Assembly (NCBI RefSeq): GCF_001514195.1
Contig: NZ_KQ948743.1
Span: forward strand, 150,598-204,863
Direction of reading: 5' to 3'
DNA: 54,266 nt
From: Streptomyces griseorubiginosus
GTDB lineage: Bacteria; Actinomycetota; Actinomycetes; Streptomycetales; Streptomycetaceae
In this document: positions 23,269-31,863 of the stretch, in pieces
Layout of the letters: each line of letters begins with the position of its first letter
How positions within the stretch are numbered: the stretch's first letter is position 1
Notes under the pieces: model-generated
The model's database searches: none
What the model saw: the letters and a program-made list of their open reading frames with translations, nothing else
Told to the model about the DNA's origin: nothing
Translations under genes and position numbers: made by a program

Positions 23269-24705
23269 TCAGGTGCGGGTCCAGCGCTGGTTGCTGCCGC
23301 CCGAGCAGGTGTAGAGCTGGATCTGGGTGCCGTTCGCGGTACCGTTCCCGACGGCGTCGAGGCAGAGACCGGACTGGACTCCGACGATGGAACCGTCGGA
23401 GTTGAGGCGCCACTGCTGGTTGGCGCCGCCCCAGCAGCTGTAGATCTGCACCCTGGCGCCGTTGCCGCTGCCGGCGGCGTCCAGGCACTTGTTGCCGTAG
23501 ACCCTGAGCTCACCGGCGCTGGTGTACGTCCACTGCTGGTTGGTGCCGTTGTTGCAGTCGTACAGCTGGACCTGGGTGCCGTCGGTCTGGCCGGCGTTGG
23601 GCACGTCCACGCAGCGGCCCGAACCGACGCCCTTGATCTGTCCGCCGCCGCCCGACGGAGGCGGCGTGGTGGTGCCGCCGTTGAGCGCGTTGAGGACGGA
23701 GGTGTAGGCGGCCTTCTTGCTGCCGTCACCGTTGAACAGCAGCGGCGTCTGCTCCGATCGCCAGGAGTCGCTGTCGCGCACGCCCCAGACGGTGACGCCG
23801 AGGCAGCGCGAGACGGCCAGGCAGTCGTTCACCACGTTGGCGTACGTCGTGGGCGAGGCGCCCTGGATGTCGAGCTCGGTGACGGCCACGTCGACGCCGA
23901 GAGCGGCGAAACTCTGCAGGGTGGTGCGGTAGTTGCTGTTGTACGGGCTGTCGTTGTTGAAGTGCGACTGGAAGCCGACGCAGTCGATCGGGACGCCGCG
24001 CTGCTTGAAGTCCTTGACCATGTTGTACACGGCCTGGGTCTTGGCCCAGGTCCAGTTGTCGGTGTTGTAGTCGTTGTAGCAGAGCTTGGCGGCGGGGTCG
24101 GCGGCGCGGGCGGTGCGGAAGGCGACCTCGATCCAGTCGTTGCCGGTGCGCTGCAGGTTGGAGTCGCGCCGGGCGCCCGAGTTGCCGTCGGCGAAGGCCT
24201 CGTTCACGACGTCCCACTGGGCGATCTTGCCCTTGTAGTGGGCCATCACGCCGTTGATGTGGTCGATCATCGCCTGGCGCAGGGAGCTGCCGCTGAGACT
24301 CTGCATCCAGCCGGGCTGCTGGGAGTGCCAGGCCAGGGTGTGCCCGCGGACCTTCTTGCCGTTCTGCACGGCCCAGTTGTATACGCGGTCGCCGGAGGTG
24401 AAGTTGAACTGGCCACGCTGCGGTTCGGTGGCGTCGATCTTCATTTCGTTCTCGGGCGTGACCATGTTGAACTCACGGTTCGCGATCGAGGTGTACGCCG
24501 AGTCGCCCAGTCTGCCCGAGGCGATGGCGGTGCCGAAGTAGCGGCCGCTCTGGGCCGCGGCCGCACCGAGGGTGCTTTCGGCGGCGTGTGCGGGCGGTGC
24601 CGTGACCAGCGCGGTGGTTGCGCCGAGGACGGGGATGATCAGTGCGAGCATCGCGCCGCGGATCCTCCGGCCGACACCGGATCTGGGTAGGGCGTACGAA
24701 CCCAT
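23269..24705 (-). CDS. xlnA: Secreted endo-1,4-beta-xylanase, GH10 + CBM13
   Basis: A 478-residue exported xylanase cutting internal bonds of xylan. A Tat/Sec-like signal (MGSYALPRSGVGRRIRG, hydrophobic core, AHA) is cleaved near residue 41. The GH10 barrel (about 45-340) has acid/base Glu169 in WDVVNEAF and nucleophile Glu277 in VTELDIQG, equal to Glu128 and Glu236 of mature S. lividans XlnA. A Thr/Pro/Gly linker (TTTPPPSGGGG) joins a CBM13 with three ricin-type repeats (CVDV..., CLDA..., CLDA...) that binds xylan. It is near-identical in plan to S. lividans XlnA. The start is preceded by AGGT. It is divergent from the arabinofuranosidase gene. Confidence 0.97.
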   Translation of the reverse strand: MGSYALPRSGVGRRIRGAMLALIIPVLGATTALVTAPPAHAAESTLGAAAAQSGRYFGTAIASGRLGDSAYTSIANREFNMVTPENEMKIDATEPQRGQFNFTSGDRVYNWAVQNGKKVRGHTLAWHSQQPGWMQSLSGSSLRQAMIDHINGVMAHYKGKIAQWDVVNEAFADGNSGARRDSNLQRTGNDWIEVAFRTARAADPAAKLCYNDYNTDNWTWAKTQAVYNMVKDFKQRGVPIDCVGFQSHFNNDSPYNSNYRTTLQSFAALGVDVAVTELDIQGASPTTYANVVNDCLAVSRCLGVTVWGVRDSDSWRSEQTPLLFNGDGSKKAAYTSVLNALNGGTTTPPPSGGGGQIKGVGSGRCVDVPNAGQTDGTQVQLYDCNNGTNQQWTYTSAGELRVYGNKCLDAAGSGNGARVQIYSCWGGANQQWRLNSDGSIVGVQSGLCLDAVGNGTANGTQIQLYTCSGGSNQRWTRT

Positions 24706-24893
24706 GGGCGTACCTCCAAATGGACGTCACGGACTGGCTGAAGCGCAGGTTGAAACCCCGGCCGCTCCCCCGCGACGGCAGGCGGGACGGGCCGGGCCCC
24801 GGGCAGCACGGGGAGACGGTGGAGGGGCTCGGCTCAGCTCGGCCGGGAAGTCCCCGAAGCCTGGTCGCCCCTCGGAGAAGGATGATTGAGGCG

Positions 24894-24911
24894 TTGACGG
24901 TGACTCGTCAA
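24894..24911. promoter_or_regulatory. Inverted repeat in xlnA upstream region
   Basis: TTGACG and CGTCAA with a six-base spacer, about 190 bp upstream of the xlnA ATG. TTGACG may serve as a -35 element on either strand or the dyad as a regulator site. Confidence 0.35.
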
Positions 24912-24923
24912 TACATCCACGGA

Positions 24924-24932
24924 GAAAGTTTC
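24924..24932. promoter_or_regulatory. GAAAGTTTC box
   Basis: GAAAGTTTC, nearly the inverted-repeat type element (GAAACTTTC and variants) found before xylanase genes of Streptomyces and linked to xylan-dependent control. It is nine bases from the next box. Confidence 0.5.
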
Positions 24933-24940
24933 CAATTCTG

Positions 24941-24955
24941 CTTCGAAACATTCGA
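24941..24955. promoter_or_regulatory. Xylan-type box A, xlnA side
   Basis: CTTCGAAACATTCGA. Its exact reverse complement occurs at 25064-25078 on the arabinofuranosidase side. Core CGAA-ACA-TTCG is itself a dyad. Confidence 0.55.
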
Positions 24956-25063
24956 TGGCCAACAGCCCCTTCGGATGAACCGTTTGCAGACAGAACAGCC
25001 AAACACCTTGACCAACGGGGCCTGTATTTCTAACTTGTGGCGTCGAAGTATCCGTGGAAGGCG

Positions 25064-25078
25064 TCGAATGTTTCGAAG
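25064..25078. promoter_or_regulatory. Xylan-type box B, abfB side
   Basis: TCGAATGTTTCGAAG, the exact inverted copy of the 15-mer at 24941-24955, 96 bp upstream of the arabinofuranosidase ATG. The mirror placement suggests one regulator controlling both divergent genes. Confidence 0.55.
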
Positions 25079-25173
25079 GATCGGCCGACCCCCCACCCGA
25101 CCGCTCCACGGTTCGCCGACTCAGCGCCACCTCGCACCGCACCGCCCCGCCCCGTCCCCAAGGAGGCCCCCAC

Positions 25174-26643
25174 ATGCGGTTACGCTCCCCGTCCACGGTC
25201 CCGCTCAGACGCCTGCTCGCCGTCCTGGCGCCCCTGCTGCTGGTGGCCGCTTTCCTCGGCGCGCAGCCCGCCAGTGCGGCGACCGTCGACACCAACGCCT
25301 CGTACGTGCTGGTCAACCGCAACAGCGGCAAGGCCCTCGACGTCTACAACCTGGCCACCACCGACGGCGCCCGCATCACCCAGTGGACCAGGAACGACCA
25401 GAGCCAGCAGCAATGGCAGTTCGTCGACTCCGGCGACGGCTACTACCGCATCAAGTCCCGTCTCTCGGGCAAGGTGCTGGACATCTACAACCAGTCCACG
25501 GTCAACGGCGGATCCATCGTCCAGTGGGCCGACCTGAACGGCGCCAACCAGCAGTGGCGGCTGGCCGACAGCTCCGACGGCTACGTGAGGCTCATCTCGC
25601 GCCACAGCGGCAAGGCCCTCGAAGTGCAGGGCGCCTCCACCGCCGACAACGCGAACGTCGTCCAGTACGACGACTGGGGCGGCACCAACCAGCAGTGGCA
25701 GCTCGTGAAGGTCGGCGCCGACACCCCCGGAGCGTGTGATCTTCCGTCGTCCTACCGCTGGACCTCGACGGGCGCGCTGGCGCAGCCCAGGTCCGGGTGG
25801 GTCTCGCTCAAGGACTTCACCGTCGCCCCCTACCAGGGCAAGCAGCTCGTCTACGCGACGACGCACGACAACGGGTCGAGTTGGGGTTCCATGAACTTCA
25901 ACCTGTTCACCAACTGGTCGGACATGGCCTCGGCCGGCCAGAACGCGATGTCCAACGCCGCCGTCGCGCCCTCGCTCTTCTACTTCGCGCCGAAGAACAT
26001 CTGGGTGCTCACCTACCAGTGGGGCGGGACCGCGTTCTCCTACCGGACGTCGACCAACCCCACCAACGCCAACGGCTGGTCGGCTCCGCAGGCGCTGTTC
26101 ACCGGAAGCATCTCCGGCTCCGGGACAGGGCCCATCGACCAGACGCTCATCGGCGACAGTCAGAACATGTACCTGTTCTTCGCCGGTGACAACGGCAAGA
26201 TCTACCGGGCCAGCATGCCGATCGGGAACTTCCCGGGCAACTTCGGCTCGTCGTACACGACGGTCATGAGCGACACGGAGAAGAACCTGTTCGAGGCACC
26301 TCAGGTCTACAAGCTCCAGGGCCAGAACCGCTACCTCATGATCGTCGAGGCCCGGGGCGCCAGTGAGCAGCGCTTCTTCCGTTCGTTCACGGCCACCAGC
26401 CTGAACGGCTCGTGGACCCCGCAGGCCGCCACCGAGGGCAACCCCTTCGCGGGCAAGGCCAACAGCGGCGCCACCTGGACCAACGACATCAGCCACGGCG
26501 AACTGCTCCGCACCAGCGCCGACCAGACCATGACCGTCGACCCCTGCAACCTCCAACTCCTCTACCAGGGGCGCAGCCCCAACTCGGGCGGCGACTACGG
26601 CCTCCTCCCCTACCGTCCGGGGCTGCTGACACTGCAGCGCTGA
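25174..26643 (+). CDS. abfB: Secreted alpha-L-arabinofuranosidase, CBM13 + GH62
   Basis: A 489-residue exported enzyme removing arabinose branches from arabinoxylan. A signal peptide (about 1-37, RRLLAVLAPLLLVAAFLGAQPASA) is followed by a CBM13 with three repeats (about 38-175, NSGKALDVYN... QQQWQF, ...NQQWRL, ...NQQWQL), then the GH62 five-bladed propeller (about 185-489). Probable catalytic residues are the Asp in SLKDFTVAPY (base), the Asp in GPIDQTLIGD and the Glu in NLFEAPQVYKL (acid). The start follows AAGGAGG. Arrangement next to and divergent from xlnA is as known for S. lividans abfB/xlnA. It works together with the xylanase. Confidence 0.95.
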   Translation: MRLRSPSTVPLRRLLAVLAPLLLVAAFLGAQPASAATVDTNASYVLVNRNSGKALDVYNLATTDGARITQWTRNDQSQQQWQFVDSGDGYYRIKSRLSGKVLDIYNQSTVNGGSIVQWADLNGANQQWRLADSSDGYVRLISRHSGKALEVQGASTADNANVVQYDDWGGTNQQWQLVKVGADTPGACDLPSSYRWTSTGALAQPRSGWVSLKDFTVAPYQGKQLVYATTHDNGSSWGSMNFNLFTNWSDMASAGQNAMSNAAVAPSLFYFAPKNIWVLTYQWGGTAFSYRTSTNPTNANGWSAPQALFTGSISGSGTGPIDQTLIGDSQNMYLFFAGDNGKIYRASMPIGNFPGNFGSSYTTVMSDTEKNLFEAPQVYKLQGQNRYLMIVEARGASEQRFFRSFTATSLNGSWTPQAATEGNPFAGKANSGATWTNDISHGELLRTSADQTMTVDPCNLQLLYQGRSPNSGGDYGLLPYRPGLLTLQR

Positions 26644-26659
26644 CGGCATGACAGGAACC

Positions 26660-26690
26660 GGGCGGGCTCGGCACGGCGCCGAGCCCGCCC
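26660..26690. terminator. Bidirectional terminator hairpin
   Basis: GGGCGGGCTCGGC (26660-26672) pairs perfectly with 26678-26690 around a five-base loop, between convergent abfB and the DUF6584-like gene. Confidence 0.85.
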
Positions 26691-26734
26691 CACCCCTGTC
26701 CCACCGGTGAGCGGACCGGTGGTTTCCGCGTCGG

Positions 26735-27262
26735 TCAGTCGAACAGGTCGGCCAATCCGTTCACCCAGATCGCGAGAAACGCGAGGACCGCGACCAGGCA
26801 GCCGGCACCCGCGAGCACGCCGCCGACCGTCCATGGCACGGAGGGCTCGTCCTCGTCCTGCTCCCGTCCCTCCCCGTAGGTCGCGGGGTCGTCCCAGTCG
26901 ACGGGCCGCCCCAACTCCTCGGCGCAGACGGTCCGCAGAGCGGCCAGCTGCCGCTCCGCGAAGGAGGTGGCAGCCAGCGCCTCCGGGCCGCGCCATGCCA
27001 GGGCCCTCATCCGCCGGCCGGCAGACCGGTACCGCGCTTCGAAGGCAGCGGTCTCGTCGGCGGTGCGGTCCTCTTCGAGGAACATCCAGCGTCCGGCCTC
27101 GGCGGCGTCGCCGTAGAGCCGGTACACCTCGGCCAGACGCCGACGGAGCGTCAGATCCCAGGGAAACGACGAGACAAGACCGCGCAGCCGCTGACGCGCG
27201 ACCGGCACCCGGCCGGCAGCCAGGTCCGCGTCGACTCGGGCAAGGGTCTCTCTGAGGGGCAT
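26735..27262 (-). CDS. DUF6584-like protein with C-terminal membrane helix
   Basis: A 175-residue protein. The first half is helical and TPR-like (LARVDADLAAGRVPVARQRLRGLVSSFPWDLTLRRRLAEVYRLYGDAAEAGRWMFLEED), a pattern I associate with the Streptomyces DUF6584 family; the C-terminus has one membrane segment (WTVGGVLAGAGCLVAVLAFLAIWVNGL). The role is unknown; the plan suggests a tail-anchored scaffold facing the cytoplasm. ATG 27262 has no ribosome binding site and GATCAT six bases upstream could be a -10, so it may be leaderless. Confidence 0.8.
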   Translation of the reverse strand: MPLRETLARVDADLAAGRVPVARQRLRGLVSSFPWDLTLRRRLAEVYRLYGDAAEAGRWMFLEEDRTADETAAFEARYRSAGRRMRALAWRGPEALAATSFAERQLAALRTVCAEELGRPVDWDDPATYGEGREQDEDEPSVPWTVGGVLAGAGCLVAVLAFLAIWVNGLADLFD

Positions 27263-27358
27263 GAACGCATGATCGGGTAAGGCGCCGACCGGCGTCGACC
27301 TGGTTTTCCTCGGCCCCTCCGGCGGCCTGCAGACGCATCGCCTCCCGACCGCGGGCGC

Positions 27359-27919
27359 TCACCGGGCGGTGGTCAGGCCCGTGGTGACGAGGGTGAGCCA
27401 GCGGGCACGGACCACCGGCGGCTGGTCGGTGGGGGCTGTGGAGAACAGCAGGTAGATGTCGTCGACGGTGACATCGGGGTGAATGTCGCCGTCGGCCTGT
27501 CCCGCGCGGATGAGGGCGGTGACGGCTGCCCCGGCGCGCTCCTCGTCGGTGCGGTCGCCGGGCTCCGCGCCCAGGGTCTGTGCGGCGGCCTTGATCGCCC
27601 GGTCGGTCGCGGACGCCTCGACGAGGCGGCCGAGGAACGCCGTCAGCTCGTCCACGGCGCGGGCGCCGGCGGTGACCCGTCCGAGGGTCTCCTCCGCGTC
27701 GCCGGCCACCCGCGTGATGTGCTCGGCGACGACGGCCGCGACCAGGTCGGTCTTGGTGGGGAAGTGCCGGTACAGCGTGCCGACCGCCACGCCGGCCGCG
27801 GCGGCGATCTCGTCCATCCCGACCTCGGGCCCATGCGTCGCGATCTGCTCGCCGGCCGCGGCGAGGATCTTCTTCCGGTTGCGGACCGCGTCGGCGCGCG
27901 GCGCCCTGGCCTGAGGCAC
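27359..27919 (-). CDS. TetR/AcrR-family regulator
   Basis: A 186-residue repressor. The helix-turn-helix is ILAAAGEQIATHGPEVGMDEIAAAAGVAVGTLYRHFPTKTDLVAAVV, and the C-terminal part resembles the SbtR-like effector domain (ALIRAGQADGDIHPDVTVDDIYLLF). GTG 27919 is chosen because AGGAAGG lies eight bases upstream; the longer frame to 27958 runs into its own operator. It is divergent from the short-chain dehydrogenase gene and almost certainly represses it and itself through the twin dyads at 27951-27988. Confidence 0.92.
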   Translation of the reverse strand: MPQARAPRADAVRNRKKILAAAGEQIATHGPEVGMDEIAAAAGVAVGTLYRHFPTKTDLVAAVVAEHITRVAGDAEETLGRVTAGARAVDELTAFLGRLVEASATDRAIKAAAQTLGAEPGDRTDEERAGAAVTALIRAGQADGDIHPDVTVDDIYLLFSTAPTDQPPVVRARWLTLVTTGLTTAR

Positions 27920-27950
27920 GGGCCTGCCTTCCTCTCCACTTGCATTAACG

Positions 27951-27988
27951 TGAACCACGGTTCAGGATAGATGCTGAACCGAAGTTCA
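27951..27988. promoter_or_regulatory. Twin TetR operators
   Basis: Two dyads with the same arms: TGAACCACGGTTCA (27951-27964) and TGAACCGAAGTTCA (27975-27988), centres 24 bp apart, in the 90-bp gap between the TetR gene and the divergent dehydrogenase. Shared half-site TGAAC/GTTCA with a four-base middle. Confidence 0.78.
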
Positions 27989-28010
27989 TCTTACTAGCGG
28001 AGGACCCGCC

Positions 28011-28841
28011 ATGCCCGCCAAGACCGCCCTCGTCACCGGAGCCTCATCGGGCATCGGCGAAGCCACAGCCCTCAAGCTCCAGGAACTCGGCTACACCGTC
28101 TACGGAGCCGCCCGCCGCACCGACCGACTGCACGGCCTCACCGACCGCGGCATCCGCCCCCTGGCCATGGACGTGACCGACGACGCCTCCATGCAGGCCG
28201 GCATCGAGAAGATCGTCACCGAGACCGGTCGCATCGACGTGCTCGTCAACAACGCCGGTTACGGCTCCTACGGCGCCCTCGAGGACGTTCCGCTGGAGGA
28301 GGCCCGCTACCAGTTCGAGGTCAACGTCTTCGGCGCGATCCGCCTGACCCAGCTCGCCCTGCCCCACATGCGCGCACAGCGTTCGGGAACCGTCGTGAAC
28401 ATCACCTCGATGGGCGGCAAGGTCCACACCCCGCTCGGCGGCTGGTACCACGGCACCAAGTTCGCCCTCGAAGCCCTGAGCGACTGCCTGCGCGTGGAGG
28501 CCAAACCCTTCGGAATCGACGTCGTCGTCATCGAGCCGGGCGGCATCGCCACCGAGTGGGGCGGTATCGCCGCCGACAAGCTGGAGAAGTCCTCCACCGA
28601 CGGCGCCTACGCGGCCCAGGCCGCCGCCGTCGCCTCCGCCCTGCGCTCCGAGGCCAACGCCAAGCGCAACTCCCCGCCTTCCGTCATCGCCGACACCATC
28701 GGCAGGGCCGTCACCTCCCGCCGCCCCAGGACCCGTTACGCCAAGGGCTTCGGCGCCCGCCCGCTGATCGCCCTGCGCCGGATCCTGCCCGACCGCACCT
28801 TTGACGCGGTGATCTCCCGAGCGATCGGCCTTGCGCGTTGA
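28011..28841 (+). CDS. Short-chain dehydrogenase/reductase
   Basis: A 276-residue classical SDR oxidoreductase. The cofactor motif is TGASSGIGEATALKL, followed by AARRTDRL (Arg favours NADPH), MDVTDD, NNAGYGSYGALED, the catalytic Ser in NITSMGG and the Tyr/Lys pair in WYHGTKFALE. The C-terminal part, with SVIADTIGRAVTSRRPRTRYAKG, matches the common oxidoreductase subgroup often controlled by divergent TetR proteins that answer to their substrate. CGGAGGA precedes ATG 28011. The substrate is unknown. Confidence 0.93.
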   Translation: MPAKTALVTGASSGIGEATALKLQELGYTVYGAARRTDRLHGLTDRGIRPLAMDVTDDASMQAGIEKIVTETGRIDVLVNNAGYGSYGALEDVPLEEARYQFEVNVFGAIRLTQLALPHMRAQRSGTVVNITSMGGKVHTPLGGWYHGTKFALEALSDCLRVEAKPFGIDVVVIEPGGIATEWGGIAADKLEKSSTDGAYAAQAAAVASALRSEANAKRNSPPSVIADTIGRAVTSRRPRTRYAKGFGARPLIALRRILPDRTFDAVISRAIGLAR

Positions 28842-28976
28842 GGACGCCGTAGCGACAGGGGATGCCTCACCCGCGGGTGCAGGCGTTCCGGCAGGGCCCG
28901 CCTCCGGCGTCGTACTTCCGCACCCGACTGGGCGCCACCACGCTCGCTGTGGCACCCAGCCGCCATGCGGTGAGGG

Positions 28977-29744
28977 TCAGCCGTCGACCCCCAGGGTCAG
29001 GGTGCCCAGGTAGCCGGAGGAGGGGGAACTCCCCAGGGCGGCGAGGGTCAGCAGGCCGGACGCGGCGCCCCCGCCGTCGTAGATCGAATCCTGGGCGAGG
29101 GTGGTGCGGGGCACCCTGTTGCTCGTGTACGGGGCGAGCCGCGCGACCGCCGCCGTGACCGTCTCCTTGAAGTAGAGCTGGCCCGTGTGGATCTCCCGGC
29201 CACCGGTGAAGTGGCCGTCGGGCGTGACCGTGACGCCGGTGTGGACCTTGACGTGGATGTGCACGCAGCGGCCGCGGTACCAGCCTGGGTAGATCGTGGT
29301 GAGGGCGGCGACTCCCCCGGCGTCGGTGAGGACTCCGCCGCGCAGGAAGGTGCCGTCGTCCGGTTCGTCGTGGCCGTTCTCGCCGACGAAGCCGGAGTAC
29401 TCCCCGAGCACGTCCGCCTGCCAGACCTCGACCAGGGCGTTCCGGAGCGGTGCGCAGCTGTCGGCGTCGACGACGGTGAGGTTCAGCTTCAGCGGAACGC
29501 CGGTCTTGCCTTCGGTGATGTCGGAGCGGACGTACTGCCGATCCAGGTAGTAGGGACCCTCAGTCATCTCGCGGGTGAGGGTGCAGACGGCCGCGGCGGC
29601 GACAGGAGCGGTGTCGACCGCCTCGGCTGTGGGGGCCTCGTTCACGGCCGCCGACCCCAAGGCCAGGGCGGCGGCCGTGGCTCCGGTGGCCATGAGCACG
29701 GTACGGCGCGCTACAGGGGTGCGCGCATCTGAGGTGTCTGTCAT
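28977..29744 (-). CDS. Tat-exported intradiol ring-cleavage dioxygenase
   Basis: A 255-residue protein related to catechol 1,2- and protocatechuate 3,4-dioxygenases, opening dihydroxylated aromatic rings with non-heme Fe(III). The N-terminus carries a twin-arginine signal, ARRTVLMATGATAAALALG. The catalytic domain shows EGPYYLDRQYVRSDI, a substrate-side Tyr region, WYRGRCVHIHVKV (Tyr and two His iron ligands) and GQLYFKE. Export suggests action on lignin-derived catechols outside the cell, in line with the plant-polymer enzymes nearby. ATG 29744 is preferred; an in-frame GTG lies six bases upstream and TCTAAT at 29753-29758 may be the -10. Confidence 0.88.
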   Translation of the reverse strand: MTDTSDARTPVARRTVLMATGATAAALALGSAAVNEAPTAEAVDTAPVAAAAVCTLTREMTEGPYYLDRQYVRSDITEGKTGVPLKLNLTVVDADSCAPLRNALVEVWQADVLGEYSGFVGENGHDEPDDGTFLRGGVLTDAGGVAALTTIYPGWYRGRCVHIHVKVHTGVTVTPDGHFTGGREIHTGQLYFKETVTAAVARLAPYTSNRVPRTTLAQDSIYDGGGAASGLLTLAALGSSPSSGYLGTLTLGVDG

Positions 29745-29878
29745 GCCCACGACATTAGAAGCAACGGACGGGGAATATCTGATGAGTCAGGAAACACGAT
29801 GCGCGTCAAGCAGGCGGTAGGACAAGGCGGGATCGGACCGGAAACCAGCCTGGAGACACAGCGGAGGGAGGCATTGGT

Positions 29879-30730
29879 CTACGGAAGGCGGATTCCTGAC
29901 CAGGCGCCGACTTCGCACTGGCTGTCGGCATTGTTCCCGGCAGCCACGACCGTGCCGTCGCCCCGCAGGCCCAGGGTGTGTGTGGAACCGGCGGCCACCG
30001 CGACGACATCGCGCCAATCAGCGACGTCACATTGGCCGTGGGTGTCGTCACCCACGGCCAAGACCCGCCCGGAGGCTGTGACTCCGACGGTGTGGTAGCT
30101 GCCCGCGTCCAACGCCACGACATCCTCCCACGCGCCGACCTCACACGCCCCGGTTGCCCGCTCTCCGGTCGCCACGACCCGCCCGTCGGCTCTCAGACCG
30201 ACGGTATGGAGATAACCGGCAGAGATCGCGGCCAGATCGCGCCACGCCTCCACGTCGCACTGGCCTCGCCGGTTGTTCCCCGAGGCCAGCGCGGAACCGT
30301 CGGAGCGGACGCCCACCGAGTGCCAGTCACCACACGAGAGGTCGACCATCTCGCGCCAGGACCGCACCTCGCACTGCCCTTCCGAGGCCCGGCCCACCGC
30401 CAGAACCCGGCCGTTCGCCAGTAACCCGAGGGTGCGACGCCAGCCTGCCGCCACAGCCGTGACGTCTCGCCATCCGCCGACCTCACACTGCCCGTCGCCG
30501 TTCCACCCCGTCGCCAACACCGTGCCGTCCGACCGGAGTCCCACCGTATGGGACCTACCCGTGTTCGGCGCCGTATGGACATGGCCGGCTGCCACCGCGA
30601 CGACGTCCTCCCATCGCTCGACACGACCTTCGCCGGCTGTCGTCCTGCCCACGACGAGAACGGTCCCGTCCCAGCACCGTGCGACCGAATGACGCCTTCC
30701 GGCTGCCAGAACCGACGAGTTGGCGAGCAA
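29879..30730 (-). CDS. RCC1-repeat beta-propeller protein
   Basis: A 283-residue protein built from six or seven repeats of about 40 residues (W..V.AVAAG..HTVGLR.DGTVLA.G....GQC.V..W), the RCC1-like propeller. Examples are VAAGWRRTLGLLANGRVLAVG and ISAGYLHTVGLRADGRVVATG. No signal peptide. Function unknown; bacterial RCC1 proteins usually bind other proteins. TTG 30730 is chosen because AGAAGGAAG lies six bases upstream and the propeller begins there; the open frame to 30820 adds a non-repeat segment. Confidence 0.82.
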   Translation of the reverse strand: MLANSSVLAAGRRHSVARCWDGTVLVVGRTTAGEGRVERWEDVVAVAAGHVHTAPNTGRSHTVGLRSDGTVLATGWNGDGQCEVGGWRDVTAVAAGWRRTLGLLANGRVLAVGRASEGQCEVRSWREMVDLSCGDWHSVGVRSDGSALASGNNRRGQCDVEAWRDLAAISAGYLHTVGLRADGRVVATGERATGACEVGAWEDVVALDAGSYHTVGVTASGRVLAVGDDTHGQCDVADWRDVVAVAAGSTHTLGLRGDGTVVAAGNNADSQCEVGAWSGIRLP

Positions 30731-30853
30731 GGGCGCTTCCTTCTGTCCAGGCGCGTCTGGCGGACGGGATACCACCCTATGTCGGCCTGGATCCGGCTGG
30801 TTCTCTGCCGTCCCCGGCAAGTGGCGGTCGGGGGATGTTCGAGCGGACGGCCA

Positions 30854-31651
30854 CTACAGGTGCTCGGCGATCGCGTCCGCCACAGCGCTCATTCCGGCGC
30901 CGTTGGGATGGAAGGCTCCGGCGACGGAGGAAGGGCGGAGTCGCTCGGGCAGTCCGGTCACCCATGGTTCGAGCGAGCCGAGACCGTGCTCGCGACTGCG
31001 CTGCCGCATCGCGACGAGTTCCGCGCCGGAGCGGGCGGCGGCTCGGGTGAAGACGTCGGCGACCTGATCGCCCAGCCTGCGGAAGTCATCCAGAGTCGCC
31101 GCGTCGAAAGGGGTCGCGCGGCTGTCATGGGTGTCGGGTCCGACCACGGTGAGGTAGTCGACCAGAAGCACCCGCGCATGCGCGGCTGTGCGGCGGGTCT
31201 CCTCCACGACCCCGGCGAGACCGGCAGCCGCCCGGTCGACATCCGCCTGCGACGGCCGCGGCACACCCGTCCGCTGCAAGACGGTGCCCAACGGCCGGGT
31301 GAGGGCACGGGACGAGAAGCGGCCCGCCACACCGAGCCGCACCATGCTGCCGATGTAGCCGAGGTCGTTGCCACCGGCGGTGATCGTCACCAGGTCGGCG
31401 TCCTCCGGCAGGCCGGCCACCTGAGGCGCGAAGGTGTGGAGCAGCACGCGTTGGGGCGTGGTGGTGATCGTGTCCGTGGTCGCTCCGCTCACGGTGAGAT
31501 CGGTGAGTTCGGCACCGAGCCGTTCGGCCAGCAGGTGCGGGTAGTTCCGTGCCGAACGGTTCGCCCGGCGGTCGGCGACCGGTTCGATGCCGGGACCCGC
31601 GGCGTACGAGCTTCCCAGCGCCGCGATCCGCCGGATCGGTGTGTCCGTCAC
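30854..31651 (-). CDS. SGNH/GDSL-family esterase
   Basis: A 265-residue hydrolase of the SGNH fold. Block I is AALGSSYAAGPG with nucleophile Ser15 (GSS in place of GDS, as in many actinobacterial members), block II TVSGATT, block III ITAGGNDLGY and block V GAFHPNGAG with the catalytic His. No signal peptide is seen with the chosen start, so it is likely cytoplasmic. GTG 31651 follows AAGGAGG at good spacing; the longer open frame to 31753 lacks a site. Substrate unknown, probably a short acyl ester. Confidence 0.9.
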   Translation of the reverse strand: MTDTPIRRIAALGSSYAAGPGIEPVADRRANRSARNYPHLLAERLGAELTDLTVSGATTDTITTTPQRVLLHTFAPQVAGLPEDADLVTITAGGNDLGYIGSMVRLGVAGRFSSRALTRPLGTVLQRTGVPRPSQADVDRAAAGLAGVVEETRRTAAHARVLLVDYLTVVGPDTHDSRATPFDAATLDDFRRLGDQVADVFTRAAARSGAELVAMRQRSREHGLGSLEPWVTGLPERLRPSSVAGAFHPNGAGMSAVADAIAEHL

Positions 31652-31863
31652 CTTGAGTGCCTCCTTCTTCGGCTGAGGTGGTCTGCCCTCCCCCAGCGTC
31701 ACAACCCCCGGTACCGGGAGGCCACTTGAGCACGAAAAACGCAACTTGGACATGGTCTGCCGGAGCGGCTAGCTTCACCTGGTCCTCGGCGATCGCACAC
31801 GGTCGCACAGGAGTTCCTTCCGGCTGAGCCACCCGCGATGACACCCTGATCAGGGAGAGACGC

